A DNA stretch of 7,157 nucleotides. Origin: Deltaproteobacteria bacterium. GTDB lineage: Bacteria; Desulfobacterota; GWC2-55-46; DRQE01. The DNA lies in assembly GCA_030631875.1 (NCBI GenBank), contig DAOVKH010000089.1, positions 1 through 7,157 on the forward strand, read 5' to 3'. Shown here piece by piece: positions 1 to 6,425 of the stretch; positions within the stretch are counted from its first letter, which is position 1; each line of letters starts with the position of its first letter. Below the pieces are notes generated by a model. That model saw only the letters and a program-made list of their open reading frames with translations. It was not told where the DNA came from and did no database searches. Both the position numbers and the translations under genes were made by a program.

Positions 1-1996
1 CTACTATGCGGAGCGTGTAGCCCTTAAGGGGCGGAAGCGTGAATGCCTCGTTCGTCTGGTCTCTGACATAGAGCTTGTACTGTATGGTATCGCCGGCCTT
101 GTAAACACCCTGGGCGGTCGTACCCCAGGTGTGTATGTGCCCGTACTTGGTCTCCAGCGACTGGCCTATATACCAGTCGTCCGAGCCCTTGGCCTCCACC
201 TCGAACTTATAGATTAGCGGCAGGAGTGCCATATCTTCGCCCTTTGTCGCGCGAACGAAGAAGGATCTCTTGTCTTTGTTACTGCCCCAGTAGGACATTA
301 TATGATTAAGCTCCGGGTCGATATCCTTAAGACCCTTTAGTGTGGCTATGCCGCCGCCGTTGGTTACAGCCGTCGAGTCGACCTTCGGATCGGCGGTAAA
401 GTCCTTGAAGGTATCTTTATAGATGTCAATGGATACGCCCTCGACCGGCTCGCCTGTCTTAAAGTCCGTTACCCATACGATGGTATTGAAGTGGCCAATT
501 TTAACGTGCATGTTGTATGGTGTGACCTGTGTAAAGAACCACTTGCTATCTTCGTCCTTATAGCCAACGACGGGCGTTGTCTCAAGTGAGCCCATAATAA
601 CCCCCGATGGCTCGCCTATGAGTTCACGGGCCTTGAGAGGGATCCTGTAGGCGACATCCTCTGCCTCATCTATGTTGATGGTCTTCTTCTGCGACCTATC
701 CTTGCCGCCCTTTACGGTTATGGTGTCGTAGTCAAAGCGAACCTTCTTCAGATTCGTAACGGTCATCGGCATATCGCTATTGACCCCCTTTTCGAGAACA
801 AAGAAGGGGTTTGCGAAGCTGAAGTTAGGGCGTCGGTGGGCGGTCATGAATTGCAGGTCAATATCCTTTGAAAGAGGGCGTCCGAATGCGTCGATTAATT
901 TCTGAGCCTCGGCCTTTACGTGATACGGCTGGTAGGCCTTTAGGAGTTCAGGTAGAGTTATCCTGTATGTATTGCCTCGGCTGTGATGGCGCGAGAGGCT
1001 TGAGTAGACATAGGCACTCGCCCACGGGTCATAGTCGGTGCGGCCTCCGGCCAAGTCGGGATCAAGGGTTAAGTGTTCTTTTAAGGTCTCCCTTGTAACG
1101 GGCGTTGAGAAGATAACGCTTACGCCACTCATGGGGTCGCACATGCCCTTCTTTGGTCCTCCTTCGCCGGCCTTTATCATGATGGGCTTATAGTCGCGTA
1201 GGAATCCATCCTTTGTGCAGCTTATGCCGAGAAACTCGAATTCAGGGAACGTATGGAACTTTACGAGCAGGCGTTTTTCAACGCCTCTCTCAGGGCCCTC
1301 CAGAGATAGGATGCCAGGCTCGACATGGAGCGTTATCTCTGCGTCGAGTGGCAGTTCCTTAACAGGGGAGACCTTCCACCTGCGCGGCATTTTTTTCTTA
1401 TTATAATTAAATGTCTCTTCTACATTTAAGGCAACGACTTCATAGCTGTTCACCATAAGGTATAGGTGTTCGCCGAGAGAGGCGCCATCGACATCCTGGT
1501 TGAAGTTAACGTATAGCGACGGCATGCCGGGGGAGCGCCAGGTGTCGAAGCTCGTATAGGTAATCCTTGCCCTCTGCGTTATAAAGGAGTGAGTTAGTGT
1601 CGTGGCTATGGTGGAGCCGTCCTCGGCACTTATGCCCGGCTCCATTACAACGATGTAGCGTGTGGCAGGCTTCATCCTCTGCTTATCGCCCAGCTGGCAG
1701 GCAAGCGACGAGGTATCGAGCCAGCGCCACTGGCACTCTAAATGTGGGGTTATGGTTATTGGTATCTCTTCGTCATTGCGTTCCATGCGGCCGAGCGGGA
1801 CGACCGGTCGGTTGAAGTTAAAGACCATCTGACGGGAGGCAGGCACGTCTGTGCCTGTAGGCGTAACGCTCAGTACCTTAAGAGGTTCGGTTGAGGTATT
1901 GAACTTAGCGGAATCAAAGGCCGCTTCGCTCGGCGCAGTAATTACGGCAAGTAATAAGAAGCAAAAAATCGCTATTAGAAATGAGAGATTCCGCAT
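1..1996 (-). CDS. Bacterial alpha-2-macroglobulin family protein, N-terminal 665 codons (runs off left edge)
   Basis: This is a large secreted protein of the bacterial alpha-2-macroglobulin family (COG2373, YfhM-like). Such proteins are thought to trap invading proteases in the periplasm and guard the cell envelope. The frame is open without a stop for 665 codons and continues past position 1. Residues 1-25 form a Sec signal peptide with a hydrophobic core and a probable signal peptidase I site after Ser-Glu-Ala25. No lipobox cysteine is present. Residues about 38-140 look like the Ig-like entry domain, with PVVPLGR at 64-70 and a WRWLD motif at 90-94. Residues near 625-647 (GVYKAGDTIQYKLYVRDQ) match the macroglobulin strand usually written as GxYRPGETV. 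The bait region, any CxEQ thioester and the C-terminal domains would lie outside the window, as would a pbpC partner if there is one. The ATG start at 1996 is supported by AAAGGAG 11 nt upstream. The family call is secure; the function is by homology. Confidence 0.92.
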   Translation of the reverse strand, partial: MRNLSFLIAIFCFLLLAVITAPSEAAFDSAKFNTSTEPLKVLSVTPTGTDVPASRQMVFNFNRPVVPLGRMERNDEEIPITITPHLECQWRWLDTSSLACQLGDKQRMKPATRYIVVMEPGISAEDGSTIATTLTHSFITQRARITYTSFDTWRSPGMPSLYVNFNQDVDGASLGEHLYLMVNSYEVVALNVEETFNYNKKKMPRRWKVSPVKELPLDAEITLHVEPGILSLEGPERGVEKRLLVKFHTFPEFEFLGISCTKDGFLRDYKPIMIKAGEGGPKKGMCDPMSGVSVIFSTPVTRETLKEHLTLDPDLAGGRTDYDPWASAYVYSSLSRHHSRGNTYRITLPELLKAYQPYHVKAEAQKLIDAFGRPLSKDIDLQFMTAHRRPNFSFANPFFVLEKGVNSDMPMTVTNLKKVRFDYDTITVKGGKDRSQKKTINIDEAEDVAYRIPLKARELIGEPSGVIMGSLETTPVVGYKDEDSKWFFTQVTPYNMHVKIGHFNTIVWVTDFKTGEPVEGVSIDIYKDTFKDFTADPKVDSTAVTNGGGIATLKGLKDIDPELNHIMSYWGSNKDKRSFFVRATKGEDMALLPLIYKFEVEAKGSDDWYIGQSLETKYGHIHTWGTTAQGVYKAGDTIQYKLYVRDQTNEAFTLPPLKGYTLRIV

Positions 1997-2007
1997 TATA
2001 TATAAAA

Positions 2008-2014
2008 CTCCTTT
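2008..2014 (-). promoter_or_regulatory. Ribosome binding site of the alpha-2-macroglobulin gene
   Basis: The minus strand reads AAAGGAG here, 11 nt before the ATG at 1996. It is the only good Shine-Dalgarno match near the start and fixes the choice of that ATG. The spacer is AT-rich and slightly longer than optimal. Confidence 0.75.
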
Positions 2015-2017
2015 ACG

Positions 2018-2044
2018 CTAAAGGTGAATACGACCCGACTTCAT
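2018..2044 (-). CDS. Possible 8-residue leader ORF upstream of the alpha-2-macroglobulin gene
   Basis: On the minus strand an ATG at 2044 opens a frame of eight codons (MKSGRIHL) ending in TAG at 2018. An AGGGGG stretch (2050-2055) sits 5 nt upstream and could serve as its ribosome binding site. The stop codon is 3 nt before the AAAGGAG of the large gene, so translating it could influence initiation there. There is no run of one amino acid and no terminator-antiterminator pair that would mark it as a classical attenuator. It may be chance. Confidence 0.2.
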   Translation of the reverse strand: MKSGRIHL

Positions 2045-2072
2045 AAAAACCCCCTGACTACTTTACCCCATC

Positions 2073-2101
2073 ATTCTTACCCACAAGAGAGGTGTTTTCA
2101 A
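2073..2101 (-). promoter_or_regulatory. Candidate sigma-70 promoter for the alpha-2-macroglobulin gene
   Basis: The minus strand carries TTGAAA (2101-2096, 5/6 match to the -35 consensus), a 17-nt spacer, then AAGAAT (2078-2073, 4/6 match to the -10 consensus). Transcription would begin near 2066 and give a leader of about 70 nt. Readthrough from the upstream signalling operon is also possible, because no terminator is evident between them. Confidence 0.35.
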
Positions 2102-2134
2102 GGATTATTTGAGAAAATCTTTACATCTATAGCG

Positions 2135-2159
2135 GATAAAAGAGATAAAAGGATAAAAG
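2135..2159. repeat. Three close copies of GATAAAAG
   Basis: GATAAAAG occurs at 2135-2142, 2144-2151 and 2152-2159 on the plus strand, with start-to-start steps of 9 and 8 bp. On the minus strand, which is the direction of transcription, it reads as CTTTTATC three times. It lies about 35-60 bp upstream of the candidate -35 box of the alpha-2-macroglobulin gene, where an activator could bind. It may also be simple low-complexity drift. Confidence 0.6.
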
Positions 2160-2291
2160 GGGCGGATTTATTTAATTACATATAATATTCTATGAAAGAT
2201 AGATCTTTTCTTCTGCAACACGAAAGACCGGAAGAATACAATCCAAGAACCCTATAGTTACAAAGGTCTTCTTATTTGCCGCGTTAATACT

Positions 2292-4415
2292 TCATATAAT
2301 AGTATCCACCTTATCGTTCTCCATGGTCATCGGTGATTCCGCGGGTTTGCCGATTAGGTGGCCTTGAGCAAAATCTATGCCGTAGTTTCTCAGGAGGTCG
2401 AGCGTTTCGTGGCACTCAACGTACTCGGCGACCGTCTCTATGCCAAGCCCCTGCGCTACGTCCACCATGGCCTTTACCAGTAGTTGGTCTTTCTTGTTCT
2501 CATGGAGACGTCGTATGAATGAGCCATCTATCTTTATCATATCTATATTCATTTCTTTCAGGTATGCGAATGAAGTAAAGCCTACGCCGAAGTCGTCTAT
2601 AGCGAATCTGCACCCCAGTGAGCGCAGTGAATCTATGAAGTGCGTAGCACTTCGCATATCGCTCAACGTTGCTGTCTCTGTAATCTCGAAGATTAACCTT
2701 TTTGGGTCTGCGCCCACCTCGCTAATTTTCGATTCTATGAAGGCCAAGAGGCTGTCGTCTCCGAAGCAAGTGGCTGATATGTTCATGGCGAATGACGGGC
2801 AAGTACCATCGTAGTTGTCGTTAAAGGTCGACTGTAGTATTAAGGTCTTCTCTATCATCACCTTGTCTATGGAGTCTATGAGGGAGAAGTTCTCGGCTAC
2901 GTCGAGGAACATACCCGGCAAGAGTATCTTTCCGTTGCCGTCGTGCATGCGTGCCAAGGCTTCGTAGTGCTTTATCTTGCCGCTCTTTACGCACATCATC
3001 GGCTGATAGAATGGTGCGAAGCGGTCTTCCTTCAATGCCTGCTCGATCTGTCCTTTCCATGCCAGGCGCTGGTTAGATACACGCAGACCTTTATCCGAGG
3101 GGTTGTATATGTGGAAGCGATCCTTGCCGAGCTCCTTTGCTCTAAAGACGGCGGCGTCGGCCTTTATGAGTATATCCATCGGTGTCAGGGCGTGCTCCGG
3201 GTAGAGGGCGACACCGATGTTAATGGAGATTCCTGTGGGGATGTCTATAGGCTCGAAGGCTTTAACCGATGTCAAAATTTCTTCGGCAAGCGTTATGGCA
3301 ACCGATAGGTCTTTGTTCGGCAGGAATACTGATATTTCATCAGAGGAGAGGCGCGCTATAACGTCTTCGGCCGTAGTGCCGAAGACATTTACTTCGTTTA
3401 AGTCTTCGACGGCTTTTTGTATAATCTTGCCGAGTTCTTTAAGTAAGCGGTCTCCGGTGAAACGTCCGTAGGCGTTATTTATCGTCTCAAAGTCTCCTAT
3501 GTCAACTACGATGATGCTCGCATGCGATTGAGTGTCCTTTGAGTATTGCATCCAGTCTCCTATGGCTTCTACCATCTTATTGCGGTTGGCAAGGCCTGTG
3601 AGTTCGTCGTGTGTCTTTAGGTAGTAGATGGTCTCCTCGGAGTGCATGCGCTCGGTGATATCCTCTTGCACCGATAGGAAGTGCGTAATCTTTCCGGAGT
3701 CGTCCCTGAAGGGCGCGATGGTGCTGCTTACCCAGAACGGTTTGCCGTCTTTGCGTTTGTTCTTGAATGTTCCCTTCCAGGTATTTCCCGTGAGTATGGC
3801 ATTCCATAGCTCGCCGTATACGCTTCTCGGCGTATCTATAGAGGAGAAGAGTTTGGGGGTCTGCCCGATGGCCTCTTCTTTCGTGTAGCCGGTGACCTCT
3901 TCGAAGTTAGGGTTGACGTACTCTATAGCACCCTTTATGTCGCAGATAAAGACGATATTAACGCTTTGCTCTATGGCGGCTGAGAGTTTTTTCAGTTCAT
4001 TATCGGCTATGCGTTTTTCTTTGCGTAAGAGTGCTTCACGCAATTCACGCTCAATAGAAGGGCCAAGGCGTATTAAGTTATCCTTCATCATGTAATCCTG
4101 CGCCCCTGCCCGCATGGCCGCTACGGCTGTTTCTTCGCCTATCTTGCCGGAGGTTAGTATGAAGGGGATGTCTATCTTACTTTTTTTTAGTATAGCGAGT
4201 GCTTCCATGCCTGTGAAGTGCGGCATGGAGTAATCCGATATAACGATATCCCACGACTTTTCACTTAACGCACGGTTCATCTCTTCCGCCGTCTCGACTT
4301 GTTTGAATGTAGGGTCGAAGTTGTTTCGCCGAAGCTCACGAAGCAAGAGCATTGCGTCGTCGTCAGAGTCTTCTACTATCAGTACATTTATCTTCTTATC
4401 CATTGTATCTGTCAT
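2292..4415 (-). CDS. REC-PAS-GGDEF(degenerate)-EAL protein, probable c-di-GMP phosphodiesterase
   Basis: This 707-residue cytosolic response regulator probably hydrolyses c-di-GMP. The receiver (about 9-125) has acidic E15/D16, phospho-acceptor D61, T88 and K111. A PAS domain with PAC tail covers about 145-257. The GGDEF domain (about 262-440) keeps HDELTGLANR (269-278), D305, N313 and D322. Its signature is SSDEI (357-361), and the inhibitory RxxD site reads TAED (348-351), so cyclase activity is unlikely. The EAL domain (about 451-697) has every expected catalytic residue at family spacing: E485, N545, E577, D607, D608, K628, E664 and Q684. The start at 4415 overlaps the previous stop as ATGA, which suggests translational coupling. 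GGAGG at 4417-4421 is only 1 nt from this ATG, so the in-frame ATG at 4403 (13 nt away) is a real alternative. A longer reading from 4538 would lie inside the upstream gene and is rejected. Confidence 0.93.
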   Translation of the reverse strand: MTDTMDKKINVLIVEDSDDDAMLLLRELRRNNFDPTFKQVETAEEMNRALSEKSWDIVISDYSMPHFTGMEALAILKKSKIDIPFILTSGKIGEETAVAAMRAGAQDYMMKDNLIRLGPSIERELREALLRKEKRIADNELKKLSAAIEQSVNIVFICDIKGAIEYVNPNFEEVTGYTKEEAIGQTPKLFSSIDTPRSVYGELWNAILTGNTWKGTFKNKRKDGKPFWVSSTIAPFRDDSGKITHFLSVQEDITERMHSEETIYYLKTHDELTGLANRNKMVEAIGDWMQYSKDTQSHASIIVVDIGDFETINNAYGRFTGDRLLKELGKIIQKAVEDLNEVNVFGTTAEDVIARLSSDEISVFLPNKDLSVAITLAEEILTSVKAFEPIDIPTGISINIGVALYPEHALTPMDILIKADAAVFRAKELGKDRFHIYNPSDKGLRVSNQRLAWKGQIEQALKEDRFAPFYQPMMCVKSGKIKHYEALARMHDGNGKILLPGMFLDVAENFSLIDSIDKVMIEKTLILQSTFNDNYDGTCPSFAMNISATCFGDDSLLAFIESKISEVGADPKRLIFEITETATLSDMRSATHFIDSLRSLGCRFAIDDFGVGFTSFAYLKEMNIDMIKIDGSFIRRLHENKKDQLLVKAMVDVAQGLGIETVAEYVECHETLDLLRNYGIDFAQGHLIGKPAESPMTMENDKVDTII

Positions 4416-4849
4416 ACCTCCACGCGTTCCGGCGGTGCTACGTTTATTACGAGCCAGTATAGCTCTACCTGTTTTACGGCATCTACAAATTGTTGGAAGT
4501 CCACGGGCTTGCGTATATAGCTGTTGCATCCAAGGCAATAGCTCTTTGCGATATCCTCCTCTTCATCGGAGGAGGTTAGTATTACAATCGGAATGTGCTT
4601 TGTCTTATCATCCTCGCGCAGGCGTTTTAGTACCTCCAGCCCATCTATCTTCGGCAGCTTCAGGTCAAGGAGTATGAGTAGCGGCGTTGGATTGCTATCC
4701 TTAGTAGGGCCGAAGAAGTAATCGATAGCCTCGGCACCGTCGCGCGCTACCCGGATATTGTTTGAGAGGCGGTTTTTTTTGAAGGCACGCATTGCCAGCT
4801 CTTCATCATCGGGATTATCTTCTACAAGCAGTACAGTTTTATCGTGCAT
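4412..4849 (-). CDS. Single-domain response regulator, Rcp1/CheY-like
   Basis: This 145-residue protein is a receiver domain with no output domain. The expected residues are present: E10 and D11 for metal binding, phospho-acceptor D62 in LLDLKLPKIDG, T92 in the LTSS switch strand and K114 in RKP. The tail after residue 125, with the VELYWLVIN stretch, resembles the Rcp1 group of receivers. That group commonly partners phytochrome-like kinases whose H-box reads SYSVSHDLRAPL, as in the kinase just upstream. It probably accepts phosphate from that kinase and acts by protein contact or as a phosphate shuttle or sink; the target is not visible here. GGAG at 4857-4860 lies 7 nt before the ATG and supports the start. 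It is the middle gene of the operon, 19 bp after the kinase stop and overlapping the next gene by 4 bp. Confidence 0.93.
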   Translation of the reverse strand: MHDKTVLLVEDNPDDEELAMRAFKKNRLSNNIRVARDGAEAIDYFFGPTKDSNPTPLLILLDLKLPKIDGLEVLKRLREDDKTKHIPIVILTSSDEEEDIAKSYCLGCNSYIRKPVDFQQFVDAVKQVELYWLVINVAPPERVEV

Positions 4850-4868
4850 AGTTCATCTCCGTTCTCTC

Positions 4869-6242
4869 TTAGATTCTCGGCAGTGTGAAGTAAAATGTCG
4901 CACCTTTATCTACTGCGCCCTCGGCCCACGCGAGGCCGCCATGACGGTGTATTATGCGTTGCACCGTTGCAAGCCCTACGCCTACGCCTTCGAACTCCGC
5001 TGTGGCATGGAGGCGTTGGAAGGGGCTAAAGAGCTTTGCCTTGTATAACGGGTCGAAGCCTGCGCCGTTGTCGCGGACATAGTAGGCAAGGCCGTTATTT
5101 ACCTTGCTCGTTCCAAAGACTATCTTCCGATCTTTCTTGCCCTTTGAGAATTTTATGGCGTTATTTATGAGGTTCGTAAGCACGACTTCTATCAGGTGTT
5201 CGTCGCACTCGGCGGTGAGGTTTGGTGTTACATTAAACTCGATCGACTTGTCTTCTTCGTTGGCCTTAAGTTCTTCTATGACCTGCCATGCAAGCGCACT
5301 TATGTCTGTCTCACTCTTTTTTATCTTTCCGCGCGTGACTCGTGAAAGGGCTAAGAGGTCGTCTATGAGGCGTCCCATACGAAGCGTTGCCGCATGCATA
5401 CGTCTTAGGTAGTCGCGCCCTTCTTCGCCGAGTTTGTCACTATAGTCCTCGTATAGGGCTTCGCCAAAACCGTTTATCGCACGAAGCGGTGCGCGCAGGT
5501 CGTGCGAGACCGAGTAGCTGAAGGACTCAAGCTCTTTGTTTATTGCATCGAGCTCTCGCGTGCGATCCTCTACGCGTTCCTCGAGCGTTGCGTTGAGTTC
5601 TTTTATTTCGTGTTCTTTTTCTTTACGTTTGGTGATGTCTTCGTATGTGCCAAGAACGCCGTAGACCTCGCCGTTGCTATCGCAAAGCGGAATCTTGCTC
5701 GTATTTAACCAGAAAACACTACCATCCGGGCGCGTCTGCGGCTCTTCGTAGTTCAGGCGTTTGGCACCTGAAGTTATGACCTTTAGGTCGTCTGCTCGAT
5801 ATAGTTCGGCCTCCTTGCTCCAGGAGAGCTGGAAGTCGTCCTTGCCGGTAAGATCATCTGCCGAGCTTACGCCCGCGTCATTCGCAAATAGGGTGTTGCA
5901 TCCAAGGTAGGTTAGATCCTTACTCTTCCAGAATACGCGTACAGGAATGGTGTTGAGTACACTTTGCAGGAGTTCTTTTGTGACTATGGCTTCATCGCGT
6001 GACGACTGGATGGTATATGCGGCCTTTGCGGCGTATATACATGAGGTGAAGATACCGGTGGCTATGAGAAAACGCATCCACGCTTCCTGCGGGTCAGAGT
6101 AAATGAGAGATTCGGAGAAGGTGCCCATCTTGAAGGCTAAACTCATGACAACGGCATCCAGAACTATGACGAGAATTGTCACAAAGACGGCTATTATCAA
6201 AAATTTCAGATAGATGTTCTTGCTTTTCTTCACGACACGCAC
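4869..6242 (-). CDS. Membrane PAS-domain sensor histidine kinase
   Basis: This 457-residue inner-membrane histidine kinase has two predicted transmembrane helices, at about 12-36 and 56-75. They enclose only some 20 periplasmic residues, so the signal is probably sensed in the membrane or cytosol. A PAS domain with PAC tail spans about 90-207 (YLGCNTLFAND near 112-122, GTYEDIT at 198-204), followed by a coiled-coil linker at about 206-238. HisKA carries H247 in SYSVSHDLRAPL. The ATPase domain has an N-box with N361, DNGAGFD (391-397), an F-box at LFSPF (404-408) and GVGVGLA (419-425), so it should be catalytically competent. The H-box is of the phytochrome-like kinase class. The longest reading starts at GTG 6242, with AAAGG only 3 nt upstream; a second GTG at 6233 has it 12 nt upstream. 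Both lie in or beside a perfect inverted repeat (6240-6278), so translation may be weak or controlled. It is the first gene of the three-gene operon. Confidence 0.93.
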   Translation of the reverse strand: MRVVKKSKNIYLKFLIIAVFVTILVIVLDAVVMSLAFKMGTFSESLIYSDPQEAWMRFLIATGIFTSCIYAAKAAYTIQSSRDEAIVTKELLQSVLNTIPVRVFWKSKDLTYLGCNTLFANDAGVSSADDLTGKDDFQLSWSKEAELYRADDLKVITSGAKRLNYEEPQTRPDGSVFWLNTSKIPLCDSNGEVYGVLGTYEDITKRKEKEHEIKELNATLEERVEDRTRELDAINKELESFSYSVSHDLRAPLRAINGFGEALYEDYSDKLGEEGRDYLRRMHAATLRMGRLIDDLLALSRVTRGKIKKSETDISALAWQVIEELKANEEDKSIEFNVTPNLTAECDEHLIEVVLTNLINNAIKFSKGKKDRKIVFGTSKVNNGLAYYVRDNGAGFDPLYKAKLFSPFQRLHATAEFEGVGVGLATVQRIIHRHGGLAWAEGAVDKGATFYFTLPRI

Positions 6243-6278
6243 CGACCTTTCGGTAGAGAGGTGTATTTGCGGTCGGTG
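6240..6278 (-). repeat. Perfect 8-bp inverted repeat over the kinase start codon
   Basis: CACCGACC at 6240-6247 is the exact reverse complement of GGTCGGTG at 6271-6278, with 23 nt between them. In the kinase mRNA the second arm contains the GTG start (6242-6240) and two bases of the AAAGG Shine-Dalgarno, so pairing would hide the initiation site. The loop also contains a competing ACC-GAAA-GGT mini-hairpin with a GNRA-type loop. The arm centres are 31 bp apart, about three helical turns, so a protein operator is an alternative reading. Confidence 0.6.
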
Positions 6279-6300
6279 AGTTTAATTCAAAGGTGGGGTG

Positions 6301-6314
6301 TTGCGTCTGCGCAA
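6301..6314 (-). repeat. Small hairpin in the kinase 5' leader
   Basis: TTGCG (6301-6305) and CGCAA (6310-6314) form a perfect 5-bp stem with a 4-nt loop, just after the predicted operon transcription start. No T-run follows in the direction of transcription, so it is not a terminator. It could be part of a structured leader or a small operator. Confidence 0.4.
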
Positions 6315-6328
6315 GTTCTACCACATAG

Positions 6329-6356
6329 ATTATAACTTGTTTTTTTAGGGTTGCAA
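6329..6356 (-). promoter_or_regulatory. Sigma-70-type promoter of the three-gene signalling operon
   Basis: The minus strand has a perfect -10 box TATAAT (6334-6329) and TTGCAA (6356-6351, 4/6 match to the -35 consensus), separated by 16 nt that include an A-run. Transcription should start near 6322 and leave a leader of about 80 nt before the kinase. The -35 lies inside the 8-bp palindrome GTTGCAAC (6350-6357), a possible small operator. Confidence 0.6.
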
Positions 6357-6377
6357 CAGGTTCACCCATATTTACTA

Positions 6378-6405
6378 TGGACATCTACTGCGTTGGTGCT
6401 AAAAT
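6378..6405 (+). promoter_or_regulatory. Sigma-70-type promoter of the ferritin gene
   Basis: TGGACA (6378-6383, 5/6 match to the -35 consensus), a 16-nt spacer and TAAAAT (6400-6405, 5/6 match to the -10 consensus) are present, with an extended -10 TG at 6397-6398. Transcription would start near 6412. The -35 box is only 21 bp from the -35 box of the divergent kinase promoter, so one regulator could act on both. Confidence 0.5.
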
Positions 6406-6425
6406 ATGACTTAATTCAAATAGAA

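Larger units (their letters stand above)
1997..2291. other. Non-coding gap between the signalling operon and the alpha-2-macroglobulin gene
   Basis: This 295-bp AT-rich gap has no convincing protein-coding frame. Besides the promoter, leader ORF, repeat and ribosome binding site listed separately, it holds weak inverted repeats. One is AAAGAT/ATCTTT around 2195-2208, with almost no loop. The other is GAAAGACC near 2222 against GGTCTTC near 2265, with a long loop. Neither is followed by a T-run in the direction needed to end the operon, so I do not call a terminator. Confidence 0.6.
6282..6420 (+). repeat. Pair of TTAATTCAAA direct repeats in the divergent control region
   Basis: The same 10 bases, TTAATTCAAA, occur at 6282-6291 and 6411-6420, 129 bp apart start to start. 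One copy lies in the kinase leader and the other at the predicted ferritin transcription start. Only these two 10-bp copies are repeated; the sequence between them is unrelated promoter DNA. Confidence 0.5.

Noticed and set aside
868..1098. Plus-strand frames inside the alpha-2-macroglobulin region (also 1215-1406 and 1597-1815)
   Set aside because: They are shadows of the continuous 665-codon frame on the minus strand.
2194..2210. The AAAGAT/ATCTTT inverted repeat as a terminator for the signalling operon
   Set aside because: The loop would be about 2 nt, the stem is AT-only apart from one pair, and no T-run follows on the minus strand.
2222..2272. GAAAGACC and GGTCTTC arms as a hairpin after the operon
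   Set aside because: The loop is long, the match is imperfect, and the only T-rich flank faces the plus strand, where no gene ends.
2943..3308. Plus-strand frames of about 120 codons opposite the c-di-GMP enzyme (also 2440-2814)
   Set aside because: They are antisense shadows of a well-conserved coding frame, without ribosome binding sites or recognisable domains.
4416..4538. An in-frame extension of 41 codons upstream of the c-di-GMP enzyme start
   Set aside because: It lies entirely inside the receiver gene in another frame, has no domain sense, and the ATGA overlap at 4412-4415 gives a normal coupled start.
4303..4677. A 124-codon plus-strand frame opposite the receiver genes
   Set aside because: It is antisense to two clear receiver genes and its composition shows no protein family signal.
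6094..6384. A 96-codon frame on the minus strand over the kinase promoter and start
   Set aside because: It has no ribosome binding site, runs through the operon promoter, and its second half is the kinase gene out of frame.
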